Shown: positions 16,731-27,150, counted from the stretch's first letter. The stretch is DNA of 64,000 nucleotides from Bacillus sp. FJAT-45350 (GCF_002335805.1 NZ_NISU01000003.1:257698-321697); one strand, 5' to 3'. Notes: generated by a model from the letters alone, not told the origin. Numbers and translations: made by a program.

Positions 16731-18209
16731 ATGAAGCAAACTAGCTTGAGAAAAACAGTATTGACGACGACAATGGCGACTGGCGTTCTATTCACATCTC
16801 CATTAGTAATTGATGCAGCGTTAGGAGACCAAACACTAAAGAGTGGGATGAATCACACAGACGTGAAGGAACTTCAAGATTTATTGAAGGAAAAGGGATA
16901 CTTTGATTACCATACATCTACAGGGTATTACGGGACAATAACAGAAGAAGCTGTTAAGCAATTTCAAAGGGATAATGGTATCCAATCAACAGGAGTCGCT
17001 GGCAAACAAACACTAACAGCTCTATTACAAGTAAGTTCTGCGAATAATGGAGAAACAACAAAACCAACACAACGAAAGGTATTAACATTAGGTGCTCAAG
17101 GGGATGAAGTTAAGAAGCTCCAGCAATTGTTAAAGGAGCAGGGACATTTTAATCACAAAGTTACAGGGTACTTTGGAAGAGTTACCGCAGCTGCGGTAAA
17201 AGAGTTTCAATTAAAGAATGAATTAACAGTTGATGGAATCGTAGGAGAACAAACGAAATCAGCACTTACACTTCAGCCGATGGCGATTGCCACTTCAACG
17301 AGAATCTATCAACCGTCATCACAAGTATCTAGTACAAGCTCTACTTCAGAGATCCTCCGTATTGGTGCAAAGGGAGAGCAAGTCATTCACTTGCAAAAGC
17401 TTTTAAAGGATGCAGGATTTTTTAACAGAGAGATTACAGGGAACTTTGGAGAGGTAACTGAGCAAGTGGTTAAAGAATTCCAAAGACAAAATGGATTAGC
17501 TATTGATGGAATTGTGGGCCCAAAAACGATAGGAGCACTAAACCAATCAGCAAGTATAAATACACCTCAGACTACTACAGGAGAAACGAGCCAAGAAGTC
17601 AAGTCTACTTCTATTTTAAAACATGGTGACCGCAGTCAAGCGGTAGCTAGCCTCCAAACTCAGCTTCAGTCATTAGGCTACTTTTCACAAGAGCCAACAG
17701 GCTACTTTGGTACGGTCACAGAGACAGCTGTACGAAAATTTCAACAGGATCAATTGTTAAAGAACACAGGACAGGTTGATTCAGAAACAAAAGCAAGGCT
17801 ACTAGAGCAAGTAGCAATAATAAACATGGGACAAGCTTCAACTACGAAGTCAAGTATAATCAACATAGTTGCAGATGCAGCGGAATTAGTAGGAGTACCT
17901 TATCAATGGGGCGGGACAACCCCGGACGGATTTGACTGCAGTGGTTTCCTTACATATGTCTTTAAGAAAAATGGAGTCACGCTTCCAAGGACTGTAGCTG
18001 CTATGTATCAAGTAGGAGAAAAAACAAATGAGCCACAAGTAGGGGATCTACTATTCTTTGAAACATATACAGAAGGGCCCTCTCATGCAGGAATCTATAT
18101 TGGAAATCAACAATTTGTCCATAGTGGTACATCAACTGGAGTAACGGTGAGTAGCTTACATACACCCTACTGGAGTGAACGTTACCTTGGGGCTAAACGA
18201 TATAAGTAA
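16731..18209 (+). CDS. NlpC/P60 endopeptidase with four PG-binding repeats
   Basis: 492 residues. A signal peptide ends near residue 30. Four peptidoglycan-binding type 1 repeats follow (about 38-95, 115-180, 210-270 and 295-355; each has LQ..LK..G(Y/F)F and GYFG..T..AVK.FQ). A C-terminal NlpC/P60 domain (about 375-492) has Cys in DCSGF and His in SHAGIYIG. It should cut gamma-D-Glu-diaminopimelate bonds in the cell wall, as LytE/LytF/CwlS-type enzymes do. AAGGAGG precedes the ATG. The catalytic domain closely resembles that of the minus-strand SLH protein at 22202-23236. Confidence 0.9.
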   Translation: MKQTSLRKTVLTTTMATGVLFTSPLVIDAALGDQTLKSGMNHTDVKELQDLLKEKGYFDYHTSTGYYGTITEEAVKQFQRDNGIQSTGVAGKQTLTALLQVSSANNGETTKPTQRKVLTLGAQGDEVKKLQQLLKEQGHFNHKVTGYFGRVTAAAVKEFQLKNELTVDGIVGEQTKSALTLQPMAIATSTRIYQPSSQVSSTSSTSEILRIGAKGEQVIHLQKLLKDAGFFNREITGNFGEVTEQVVKEFQRQNGLAIDGIVGPKTIGALNQSASINTPQTTTGETSQEVKSTSILKHGDRSQAVASLQTQLQSLGYFSQEPTGYFGTVTETAVRKFQQDQLLKNTGQVDSETKARLLEQVAIINMGQASTTKSSIINIVADAAELVGVPYQWGGTTPDGFDCSGFLTYVFKKNGVTLPRTVAAMYQVGEKTNEPQVGDLLFFETYTEGPSHAGIYIGNQQFVHSGTSTGVTVSSLHTPYWSERYLGAKRYK

Positions 18210-18219
18210 TATATGCAAG

Positions 18220-18250
18220 GGGGATCAATAGATGATTGATTCTCTTTTTT
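18220..18250 (+). terminator. Terminator after NlpC/P60 gene
   Basis: Arms GGATCAAT and ATTGATTC with a five-base loop and six T. Confidence 0.8.
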
Positions 18251-18403
18251 AATGCAGGAATTACATAAAAATATTCATGAAAATAAGACAATATAACCAT
18301 CTAATCGACAACCTTTCATGGTACAATTTTTCTGTATGAAAACAAGTCAAGTAAGGTGCACTATCTAATAAAAGTAGATTGAAAGAGTATAAGGAGTGAT
18401 ACT

Positions 18404-19828
18404 ATGCGGAGAGTTGTTTTGCTCCTACTTGCGGTCGTATTAGTAACGTCTCAGTTCATTTATCAAGGAGAGGAAGGAACAGCACAGGCTAATACGCAGT
18501 TTCCAGACTTAGGAACGTCCGGTCGAGTTGAGGTAAAAACCTTAGTTGATCAAAGTATTATAACAGGATTCCCTGATGGTAGTTTCAGGCCGAACACGCA
18601 TGTGACAAGAGCCCAAGCAGTCACAATGATTGCAAGAGCTTTACAACTAGACGAGGGTATGGAGGATGAGTCTTCTGTTTTTCGTGATGTACCTGCAAAC
18701 CACTTTGCTATAAATTACATAAACCTAGCTGTGGAAAAAGGCATTGTTAGTGGATTTGAGGATGGAACCTTTCGTCCAGAGCAACCAGTCACAAGGGGAC
18801 AAATGGCGATTTTCCTTGCAAGGGCTTTTCAGCTAACGGAAACGAGTAACCAAACTTATTCAGATGTTCATTCGTGGACACTTGGGGCAGCTGAAATCAA
18901 TCGTATTACCGGAGCTCGTATATCTGCTGGCTATCCAGATGGAACGTTTCGTCCAAATCAAGCAACTACAAGATTAGAGTTCTCGCTCTTTCTCGCTAGA
19001 ACGATTGAACCAGCATTTCGTCTGTCGGTTCAACAGATCACAGACCAAAAAGGAGCAACATTACACCGAGCGACTGTAGTTAATGCTCCAAATGGCTTAA
19101 ATGTCCGTCCGACACCATCAACAAACAACACACCATTAGGTCGTATCTCTAATGGAACGGTAGTTGAGTACACCACTACAACGAATGGTTGGGTCGAAAT
19201 TAACTATGGCGGACAGATTGGATATGTCTCCTTGCAATTCCTATCATTAGTAGGTAGTGGGGAATCAGAAGTTCAAAAAGGTTCATTAGAGGGAGTGACT
19301 ATTGTAATTGACCCTGGTCACGGGGGGAGAGACCCAGGAGCAACAGCTTATGGAGTGAGTGAGAAAAATGTGGTATTAGCTGTTGGCCTTAAGCTAGAGA
19401 AGAAGCTCAAAGATGCTGGAGTCAATGTCATCATGACCCGTAAGACAGATACATTTCTTGAGCTTTCAGAACGAGTGGCGATTGCAAGACAACACAATGC
19501 AGATTCCTTTATTAGCATTCATGCCAATGCTGCAGGAAGTGAAGCCGCACATGGAACAGAAACATACTGGAATCGTACGGCATCAGACAAGGAAAGCAAA
19601 GAATTAGCAGAGAAGATTCAAAAACATTTAATTGCTACTTTAAAAACAAGAGACCGAGGTGTGAAGGAAGGAAACTTCCATGTTATCCGTGAGACAAGAA
19701 TGCCAAGTGTACTAGTCGAACTTGGGTTCATTACAAATCGAAGTGAAGCGCAACGGATGAGTACAAATACGTTCCATGAAGAAGCAGCAGAAGCGATCTA
19801 CAAAGGGATTGTTGAATTCTATCAATAA
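18404..19828 (+). CDS. SLH-anchored N-acetylmuramoyl-L-alanine amidase
   Basis: 474 residues. Signal peptide (1-28), three SLH repeats (about 32-200, with GFPDGSFRPN, GFEDGTFRPE and GYPDGTFRPN), an SH3-like domain (about 220-280, NGLNVRPTPSTNN) and an Amidase_3 domain (about 290-474). Zinc and catalytic positions are visible: DPGHGGRDPGA, the Glu in SEKNVVL, SIHANA and VELGFITN. It cleaves the MurNAc-L-Ala bond and should be attached to secondary cell-wall polymer through SLH. Length and order match CwlV/LytC-like proteins of S-layer bacilli. RBS AAGGAGTG. Confidence 0.92.
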   Translation: MRRVVLLLLAVVLVTSQFIYQGEEGTAQANTQFPDLGTSGRVEVKTLVDQSIITGFPDGSFRPNTHVTRAQAVTMIARALQLDEGMEDESSVFRDVPANHFAINYINLAVEKGIVSGFEDGTFRPEQPVTRGQMAIFLARAFQLTETSNQTYSDVHSWTLGAAEINRITGARISAGYPDGTFRPNQATTRLEFSLFLARTIEPAFRLSVQQITDQKGATLHRATVVNAPNGLNVRPTPSTNNTPLGRISNGTVVEYTTTTNGWVEINYGGQIGYVSLQFLSLVGSGESEVQKGSLEGVTIVIDPGHGGRDPGATAYGVSEKNVVLAVGLKLEKKLKDAGVNVIMTRKTDTFLELSERVAIARQHNADSFISIHANAAGSEAAHGTETYWNRTASDKESKELAEKIQKHLIATLKTRDRGVKEGNFHVIRETRMPSVLVELGFITNRSEAQRMSTNTFHEEAAEAIYKGIVEFYQ

Positions 19829-19843
19829 ATACCAAAAAAAGAT

Positions 19844-19886
19844 AAGGCTATTCCAAAAGGTTTCCTCTTTTGGAATAGCCTTTTTT
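19844..19886 (+). terminator. Terminator after SLH amidase gene
   Basis: Arms AAGGCTATTCCAAAAG and CTTTTGGAATAGCCTT, a seven-base loop and six T. Confidence 0.92.
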
Positions 19887-19997
19887 GATAACAAAACTGA
19901 TATGTATATAACAATTTTTCCCTATATTCAAGCGCATAAGCTTAGTTTATGCTAATCTATAAGAGTGAATCTATTAAAAGTAGAGGTGTCTCATCAT

Positions 19998-22010
19998 ATG
20001 AAGCAACGAATTATTGCACCAATGATTTTACTAGCTTTTCTTTTTGCTTTCATAGGAACGGTTACAGCGATTACAGCTGAAAGTAGATACATTGTCATCT
20101 ACCAAGAAGAAATCAATGAACAGCTAGTTGAGAAATACCAAGGAACAATAGAAGAACGCTTGGACAGTATATCAGCTTTAGTCATCACACTACCAACTGA
20201 AAAGGTAGAAATGCTATCTCAGTATCCTGAAATTGAATCAATAGAAGAAGATGGACAGGTTCAGGTGCAGCAGCAGCGAATTGAATGGGGAGTCAGTAAA
20301 GTCAATGCCCCTAAAGTATGGGAAAATAACCTCACTGGAAAAGGGGTTAAAGTAGCTATCATCGATACCGGAATTGCCACTCATAGTGATTTAGAAGTGA
20401 AGAAGGGAGTCTCTGTAGTTTCTTATACGAGCTCCTATGAAGATGATAATGGACATGGAACACATGTAGCTGGTGTTATTGGTGCTAGAGACAATGGAAG
20501 AGGAATTGTTGGAGTAGCACCAGAAGCAAATCTATACGCCGTAAAAGCACTAGATGCTGATGGCAACGGCTATCACTCAGCTATTATTAAAGGGATTGAA
20601 TGGTCACTAGAAAATAATGTAGATATTATCAACTTAAGTATGGGAAGTATGGACCATTCCACTTCATTAGAAAGAGCATTGAAAAATGCCTACGATCAAG
20701 GTGTATTAATTGTTGGTGCAGCTGGTAACAGTGGGAATCCAACTGGAAGAGGAACAACGATTGAATTTCCGGCTTCTTATAGTGCTGTAATCGCAGTAGC
20801 GGCTACTGATGAAAATGATAGAAGAGCGCACTTTTCAGCAACAGGAAATGCCGTAGAAATAGCAGCACCAGGTGTACGTATTCGAAGCACATACTTAAAT
20901 AACGGCTATGAGTTAATAAGTGGAACGTCAATGGCAGCACCTCACGTAGCGGGTCACCTTGCTCTTTTAATGGAAGCAAGGCCTCACTACACACATGAAG
21001 AAATACGTGTACTTCTACACGAGCAAACGGTCGATTTGGGAGAACAAGGAAAAGACCCATGGTTTGGACATGGGAGAATCTCAATGCCATCAACACTTCA
21101 GTTAGAAAAGCCAGAACCACTTGCTCCAAAGGGAGTAGAGGGTCAAGTTGTTGCAGTTGATGAACAAAAAGGACTTATCCGTTTAACATGGAAGTCCGTC
21201 GACAATCCATTAATAAAAGGCTATCGCATCTATAGAAATGGGAAGAGAATCAAGGAGTTGACTTCTCAAGAAATTTTCTATTCAGAATACGTAGATGAAG
21301 GAATTCATCAATATGAAATCACGGCCTTTGATAGTTTTGGAGATGAATCAAGAAAAAGTGAGCCAGTCGTTCTGGAACTTGTCCTTCAAGAGAAGGAACT
21401 AGAAGCTCCGATTGAAAATAACAAACCAGAGCCATCAATAGAGCCATCACCTCAAGAGGAAGAACCAAGCATTCGACTCAACTTCAATGATGTAAGTAAC
21501 ACCGATTGGTTCTATCAATCAATTACGTACCTTGCACAAAAAGGTATTATCGAAGGCTATCAAGACAAAACTGCAAGACCAAATGACAGAATCAAACGTG
21601 CTGATGTAGCCATCATGCTGGGGCGAGCGTTAGATCTACCGGCAACTGAATATAATCAGGCATTTAGCGATGTACGATCAACACACTATGCTGCAAATTA
21701 CATCCAAGCAGCGTTCAATCGTGGACTAATAGGTGGATATGACGGGGGCTTATATAAACCAGAACAACAAATTACGAGAGGAGAAGTAGCAGCAATTTTA
21801 ACACGAGCCTATAATGTCTCAGGCACAAATCAATTAACCTTCTCTGATGTTCATTCAAATTACTTTGCCTATCATGCAGTCAACAGAGTAGCAGCTGCTA
21901 ACATTGCAAGAGGGTATCCAGACGGAACATTCGGCCCACATCGTTCAGTAACAAGAGGAGAATTTGCAACATTCCTAGCGAGAGTACTTGCACCAGATTT
22001 AATCAATTAA
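19998..22010 (+). CDS. SLH-anchored subtilisin-family protease
   Basis: 670 residues from ATG 19998. Signal peptide (1-28), inhibitor I9-type propeptide (about 30-92), S8 catalytic domain (about 105-370) with Asp123 in AIIDTGIATHSD, His153 in NGHGTHVAG, oxyanion Asn244 and Ser311 in SGTSMAAPHVAGH, a fibronectin III-like domain (about 385-470), a Pro/Glu linker, and three C-terminal SLH repeats (about 495-670). It is an exported protease held at the surface. A GTG at 19965 is in frame but GAGGTG sits nine bases before ATG 19998, which starts the signal peptide properly. Confidence 0.92.
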   Translation: MKQRIIAPMILLAFLFAFIGTVTAITAESRYIVIYQEEINEQLVEKYQGTIEERLDSISALVITLPTEKVEMLSQYPEIESIEEDGQVQVQQQRIEWGVSKVNAPKVWENNLTGKGVKVAIIDTGIATHSDLEVKKGVSVVSYTSSYEDDNGHGTHVAGVIGARDNGRGIVGVAPEANLYAVKALDADGNGYHSAIIKGIEWSLENNVDIINLSMGSMDHSTSLERALKNAYDQGVLIVGAAGNSGNPTGRGTTIEFPASYSAVIAVAATDENDRRAHFSATGNAVEIAAPGVRIRSTYLNNGYELISGTSMAAPHVAGHLALLMEARPHYTHEEIRVLLHEQTVDLGEQGKDPWFGHGRISMPSTLQLEKPEPLAPKGVEGQVVAVDEQKGLIRLTWKSVDNPLIKGYRIYRNGKRIKELTSQEIFYSEYVDEGIHQYEITAFDSFGDESRKSEPVVLELVLQEKELEAPIENNKPEPSIEPSPQEEEPSIRLNFNDVSNTDWFYQSITYLAQKGIIEGYQDKTARPNDRIKRADVAIMLGRALDLPATEYNQAFSDVRSTHYAANYIQAAFNRGLIGGYDGGLYKPEQQITRGEVAAILTRAYNVSGTNQLTFSDVHSNYFAYHAVNRVAAANIARGYPDGTFGPHRSVTRGEFATFLARVLAPDLIN

Positions 22011-22147
22011 GAACAAAGTCGCTTTTTTAGAATCATTATTCGAAAAGGTTGCATGATTTAAAAAGTCAAGGACAAGGAGACTTCTTTCCATTTGACACGC
22101 AGTCTGCTTGAATTCAATTACTATCAAACGAAATAATATCTTCCATA

Positions 22148-22193
22148 AGAAAGAAACCCTCCTTGCACTTCAAAGCAAGGAGGGTTTCTTTCT
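22148..22193. terminator. Bidirectional terminator between convergent SLH genes
   Basis: Nineteen-base arms (AGAAAGAAACCCTCCTTGC and its complement) around an eight-base loop, with A and T runs on both sides. It serves both the protease gene and the minus-strand NlpC/P60 gene. Confidence 0.92.
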
Positions 22194-22201
22194 ATCTATA
22201 T

Positions 22202-23236
22202 TTAATTCAAGGCTGAATGCAATATCTTTGCAAATTGTGCTCGTGTAACATCCTCGGAAGGACGGTATGTATTGTCTGGAAAACCGCTAATCACTCCGCT
22301 AGATACTAAACCATTAACTTCTTCATAAGCCCAATGAGAAGGATCTATATCTGTGAATGTTATACTCGTAGATTCATTTTGTAGCTCGAAGGCTGTTGCA
22401 ATAAGGTAAGCAACTTCTTCACGAGTAAGTGCTTGAGAAGGTTTAAATGAGTCTGTCACTAAACCACCGAAATACCCTGCGTCAGTTACAGCTTTAATGG
22501 AACCAGCTGCCCAATGGTCATTTGAAATATCATTTAAAAGCGATGTATAGTCATCTGTTTCTAAACCAAGTGAGGTAGCTAACATAACAGCAGCTTGTGC
22601 TCGTGTTACAAGTTCATTAGGTTTAAAAAGTTGTTGCTCAAATCCATTAATAATACCTCTTGTACTTAACTCTCTGATTTCTGCAACAGCCCAATGGTCT
22701 CTCGCTACATCATGAAATTGTCCAACCGGTAATGTTGCAAGGATGTGATGTGTTTTTTCTTCCTCGACTGCTTGTCCCTTTTCTTCTTCTAACACTCGTT
22801 TGGCTCCTAAATACCGCGGTCCCCAATAGTGAGGATCATTAATAGAAGAAATTGTGATTCCTCTTGATGAAGAAGCATGAATAAATTGGTTATCTCCAAC
22901 ATATATTCCTGAGTGGGATGGACCTGGTTTATAGGTTTCAAAGAAAACCAAATCCCCAGGAGTAAGTTCTGACTTCTTTACAGCCATACCTGTATTATAT
23001 TGTTCAGTGGCTGTACGTGGCAATGTAATCCCTGCTTGTTTAAATGTATATAGGATAAAACCAGAACAATCGAAGCCGTTAGGTGTTGTACCTCCAAACC
23101 GATATGGAACTCCAATATGTTTCTTAGCGTTTGCAACAATGGTATCAGTTGTACTTGCATATGTAGTTTGAAGATTTGATAGTATGGAAACTATCATAGT
23201 AAACACTAAAACTATAGTTAATTTCTTTCGACTCAC
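22202..23236 (-). CDS. NlpC/P60 endopeptidase with C-terminal SLH repeats
   Basis: 344 residues. Signal peptide (1-28), NlpC/P60 domain (about 30-150) with Cys in FDCSGFILYTF and His in PSHSGIYVG, and three SLH repeats (about 175-344; GFEQQLFKPN, FGGLVTDSFKPS and GFPDNTYRPS). It is a wall hydrolase anchored by SLH. The start is GTG, preceded by AGGAGGG. It is the only minus-strand gene in this S-layer block and converges with the SLH protease. Catalytic-domain wording (FETYKPGPSH) is shared with the protein at 16731-18209, indicating duplication and domain reassortment. Confidence 0.9.
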   Translation of the reverse strand: MSRKKLTIVLVFTMIVSILSNLQTTYASTTDTIVANAKKHIGVPYRFGGTTPNGFDCSGFILYTFKQAGITLPRTATEQYNTGMAVKKSELTPGDLVFFETYKPGPSHSGIYVGDNQFIHASSSRGITISSINDPHYWGPRYLGAKRVLEEEKGQAVEEEKTHHILATLPVGQFHDVARDHWAVAEIRELSTRGIINGFEQQLFKPNELVTRAQAAVMLATSLGLETDDYTSLLNDISNDHWAAGSIKAVTDAGYFGGLVTDSFKPSQALTREEVAYLIATAFELQNESTSITFTDIDPSHWAYEEVNGLVSSGVISGFPDNTYRPSEDVTRAQFAKILHSALN

Positions 23237-23463
23237 AAAAACCCTCCTAAGAAATAAGAATATAATCTATGACTATCAATATTTCGACATTATTATGTAA
23301 CACAAGATACAGTCTACCATACATAAACTAGATTAATATTACAGTCATGTAACAAAAAAATAATAAATGATTTACATAAGTAACGTTTATTTTTATAATA
23401 AGGAAGTAACTAAAAGGCTAGAAGGTATATACAGTAAAAGTAAAAAAAATGTAGAAAAATGCT

Positions 23464-23491
23464 TTGACAATTACTTTCAATATAGTAGAAT
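23464..23491 (+). promoter_or_regulatory. S-layer gene promoter P1
   Basis: TTGACA (23464-23469) and TAGAAT (23486-23491) with a 16-base spacer, 320 bases before the S-layer start. Confidence 0.6.
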
Positions 23492-23596
23492 GATGATAAT
23501 ATGTCTCATGTTAATTGCCACAAGACTAGTATTTTAATTGGAAATGTGAACAATTTAGTAAATGCCTGGTAATTGCCAGATTTTCTTTTAGAGCAG

Positions 23597-23625
23597 TTGA
23601 CATTGGAATGAAAGGTAATTATACT
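23597..23625 (+). promoter_or_regulatory. S-layer gene promoter P2
   Basis: TTGACA (23597-23602) and TATACT (23620-23625) with an exact 17-base spacer, a near-consensus sigma-A promoter. It predicts a leader of about 178 bases ending in AAAAGGAGG. The surrounding gap (23237-23809) has no other gene. Confidence 0.8.
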
Positions 23626-23809
23626 AATCTTGCAGGTAAAATTGGAGACTCACTAATTTAAGGGGGCGAGTTATTGAAATAGAAACAAACATATTAAACT
23701 ATTAAAGTTAACTGACTAACAGCTTAGATTGTTTCTAGTAAAACGCCCTATTAAAATTAGTACATCGTACAACCTTAAAATTGTACATAATAAAAGGAGG
23801 ATTTTTTAA

Positions 23810-26800
23810 ATGGCTTATCAACCAAAGTCTTACCGTAAGTTTTTAGCAACATCATTATCAGCAGCAATGGTAGCTACTGTAGCAGCACCATTAGCAGTAC
23901 CTACAACAACAGAAGCAGCTTCTAAGTTCCCGGACGTAGCAAGTAATGCTTATTATGCAGATGCAGTAGAATACCTTGTAAACAAAGGTGTTATCGAAGG
24001 TATGCCGAACGGAACTTTCGCACCAAACGAAGGAGTTACTCGTGCACAAGCAGCTAAGATGCTTGCTGAAGCTTTAGAGCTTGAAGTTAGCACAACTGCA
24101 ACTCTAGGATTCTCTGATACTAAGAATGACGCTTGGTACGCACCATACGTTGCAGCATTAGTTGAAGAAGGAATCATCGAAGGTCTTCCAGACGGAACTT
24201 TCGCTCCAAATGCAACAATCACTCGTGCTCAATTAGCTAAAATGGTAGTTGAAGCTTATGAATTAGAGCAAGACGCAACTGCTATTATCCCATTCACTGA
24301 TACTGTAGCTGGTGCTTGGTATGAAGATTATGTAAATACTTTATTCTCATTAGGTGTAGTTAATGGTATGACTGACACTACATTTGCACCTGGTGCAACT
24401 GTAACACGTGCTCAATCAGCTGTATTCTTACACAGAACATTAGAACCAACTGAGCGTGTAGACGTACCTCGTGACGAGCCTGTTTACACTTCTCCAACAA
24501 TCGTATCTGTTGATGCAGCAGTAAATGCTAACAAAACAGTACTAGTAACTGGTGATGCAGCACTTCTTGATGAAGTAACTGTTGAAATCTTTGAAGTGGA
24601 TGTTGAAGAAGCATTAGTAACAGCAGAAGTAGAAGTACAAAATGACTCATTTGAATTCACTTCAGAGGAACTTGCTAACGGAAACTACGTAGTTGTTGTA
24701 TCTGCTGAAGATGTGGATGCTGTTGAAGTTGAGTTCAGTGTTACTGATGTAACAGCAGCTCCTGGAACAATAACATTTGAAAATCAACCACAGACTACTA
24801 CTCTAGCTTTTGGAGCACCTTTAAATGAAGTATTTAAATTCCAAGTAACTGCTGGAAATGATGATATTACATTACGTTCTATCCAATTAAATCAGTATGG
24901 TACTGCTAGAACAACTACTCAAGATATTGTAAATATACATTTAATGGTGGATGGAGAGATCGTAACTTCTGGTACTATTAATACTCATAGTCAAGTTCGT
25001 TTAAACCGCCAAGTTACAGTGCCCAAAAATTCAACTCTTGAATTTGTGGTTTTAGCTGACATTAACTCTACAGCAGGTGCTACAAGAACAGTTCAGTTTG
25101 GTCTTGATAGTGTAAATGGAATTAATGCTAATGCTAATATTAACGGTTCTTTTCCAGCAATAGGTAACTCATTCTCACTAATTGCAGGTAATGTTGGTAG
25201 TTTATCACTTACTCAAAATACAACACCACGTACTGTTGAAGTAGGGAAAGAACAAGAGACTATTGGACAATTCTCTTTACAACCAGTAGATGAAGCTGTA
25301 GAGGTAAGATCGGTAACGCTTACTGCTAGAGATTTAGATACTGATAAATTTGCCAATTACTACCTATATAACAATCGTACTGGTGAACGTATTGATGTTG
25401 AAGGTATTATACGTTCAAACGATAAAGTAGTATTTAATTTAGCAAACAATCCAATTAAGGTTGATAGAAATCAAAGTTTCCAGTTCCAACTTAAAGCTGA
25501 CCCTACTGATGTAACTGGAGGGAATCCTAATTCAAGATTTGAAATTCAGAATTCTTACGATATAATTGCAAAAGGACTAAATAGTGGCTTTAATAACAAT
25601 ACTACTGTAACAAGTCCAATTCAGTTATCGGGTCAAATTACAGTTAATGCTGGACTACCTGAGTTATTAATTAGTACAAAATCACCAAGAGCTAATGATA
25701 CTATCGTTGCTACTTCTTCAGAGGCAGGTGTTGTACGTGAGTATAACTTTGTAACTAAAGGTGAAGATTTAGAGCTTCGTAACGTATCATTCCATGTAAA
25801 TGCACAAGATGCATTACAAAATCCTGTTGCACTTAACCAAATCCGTGAAGTACAACTTATTGATAAAAATTCTGGTTCTGTAGTAGCTAATGTTACTAAT
25901 TTAACTGGTACAGGTGCAAATACATTTACTGTTAATAATATTAATTGGTTATTTGACCGTGCAAAGACATCGGAGTTACAAACTCGTGTGATTTTAGCTG
26001 ATAGTTCAACTGTTCGCTATGTAGATGTACGTCTTGGTGAACTAACATATAGGCTAACGGATACAAGAACTGATAATACTATTCATAATGGTGGGTTACC
26101 AACATCAGCACAGTTTAAACAAGTGGCTGCAGAAGGCACAGTGAAAATTAGTGATGATGGCGGACAAATTAAGGGTTACTCTTTATCATCAGGATTATCT
26201 GAGGCTTCTTTAGGAGGATTTACATTTAAACCTGAAAATGAAAATGTAGACCTTCGTAAAGTATATATAAATGCATCTGCTTTAGGTTCAGGTACCGCAT
26301 TAAATAATGTGTTAGCTAACCCTGTATTAAAAGTTGAAGATACAGTTGTTGGTTATGGTACATTTAACGGCAACCAAATTAGATTTGACCTATCTACAGC
26401 TTACCAGTTAGAAAAAAATGAAGAAGTTGAACTACAATTATACGCAGATGTTCTGGACTCTCCAAGTGTAACAACTGCAGATGTACTTAACCTTAATTTA
26501 ACTAGTTATGAAACTCGAAGTTCTACTACAGGAAACATTGTTCCAGTAACTGGTTTGACACAGTCTTTAACTGAAGAAACTAGTACATCTGGTGTTTACG
26601 AAACGTTCAACTTCCGTGATACATCAGTTGTAGTTGATGTAAGTAATGAAGCGGTTGATACTAGTTGGGGAACTTCTCGTACCCTATTAAGGTTCACTGT
26701 AGATAATCTTGCTAGCGTAGAAACTAATGAGAAACGTGCAACATTAGAGCAAGTACAGTTTAAAAACTTATTTAACTTTACTGCTGCTGCAACATCGAAT

Positions 26801-27100
26801 GATGTACTTACATTTGTAGTTAGAAGAAATAATTTAAACCCGGTTACAAGCGGTACGTCAGTATTCTCTACAGATGCCAATGGTAATCATGTTATTACAG
26901 CAACTGGTGGAAGCCGTGTAGTTGGTGGTACAAAATCTGAAACATTCTTACTTAATGCTGACTTAAGCGAAGCTGGTTTTGAGGGTACAAGAATGCGTTT
27001 AGATGCTGTACGTGGTAATTGGATTATTCGCGATAACAGTGGTAATGTAATTACTCCTTTATTCAAAAACGATAAAGGACCTGATATTAGAATAAACTAA
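23810..27100 (+). CDS. S-layer protein with N-terminal SLH repeats
   Basis: 1096 residues. Signal peptide ending about residue 36, three SLH repeats (about 38-215; GMPNGTFAPNEGVTRAQ, GLPDGTFAPNATITRAQ and GMTDTTFAPGATVTRAQ), then about 880 residues of Thr/Val/Asn-rich beta-sandwich-like sequence with no Cys noticed and no recognised catalytic domain. Size, SLH placement, two strong promoters, AAAGGAGG site and a strong terminator fit the major S-layer protein. The SLH part uses a narrower set of codons than the rest, as highly expressed genes do; the C-terminal part looks more variable. It is the likely lattice on which the other SLH enzymes sit. Confidence 0.88.
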   Translation: MAYQPKSYRKFLATSLSAAMVATVAAPLAVPTTTEAASKFPDVASNAYYADAVEYLVNKGVIEGMPNGTFAPNEGVTRAQAAKMLAEALELEVSTTATLGFSDTKNDAWYAPYVAALVEEGIIEGLPDGTFAPNATITRAQLAKMVVEAYELEQDATAIIPFTDTVAGAWYEDYVNTLFSLGVVNGMTDTTFAPGATVTRAQSAVFLHRTLEPTERVDVPRDEPVYTSPTIVSVDAAVNANKTVLVTGDAALLDEVTVEIFEVDVEEALVTAEVEVQNDSFEFTSEELANGNYVVVVSAEDVDAVEVEFSVTDVTAAPGTITFENQPQTTTLAFGAPLNEVFKFQVTAGNDDITLRSIQLNQYGTARTTTQDIVNIHLMVDGEIVTSGTINTHSQVRLNRQVTVPKNSTLEFVVLADINSTAGATRTVQFGLDSVNGINANANINGSFPAIGNSFSLIAGNVGSLSLTQNTTPRTVEVGKEQETIGQFSLQPVDEAVEVRSVTLTARDLDTDKFANYYLYNNRTGERIDVEGIIRSNDKVVFNLANNPIKVDRNQSFQFQLKADPTDVTGGNPNSRFEIQNSYDIIAKGLNSGFNNNTTVTSPIQLSGQITVNAGLPELLISTKSPRANDTIVATSSEAGVVREYNFVTKGEDLELRNVSFHVNAQDALQNPVALNQIREVQLIDKNSGSVVANVTNLTGTGANTFTVNNINWLFDRAKTSELQTRVILADSSTVRYVDVRLGELTYRLTDTRTDNTIHNGGLPTSAQFKQVAAEGTVKISDDGGQIKGYSLSSGLSEASLGGFTFKPENENVDLRKVYINASALGSGTALNNVLANPVLKVEDTVVGYGTFNGNQIRFDLSTAYQLEKNEEVELQLYADVLDSPSVTTADVLNLNLTSYETRSSTTGNIVPVTGLTQSLTEETSTSGVYETFNFRDTSVVVDVSNEAVDTSWGTSRTLLRFTVDNLASVETNEKRATLEQVQFKNLFNFTAAATSNDVLTFVVRRNNLNPVTSGTSVFSTDANGNHVITATGGSRVVGGTKSETFLLNADLSEAGFEGTRMRLDAVRGNWIIRDNSGNVITPLFKNDKGPDIRIN

Positions 27101-27150
27101 AATTGGTGTTCATAATAAGGGTATTTAACTTAGCCCTATAAAGAAGAACA

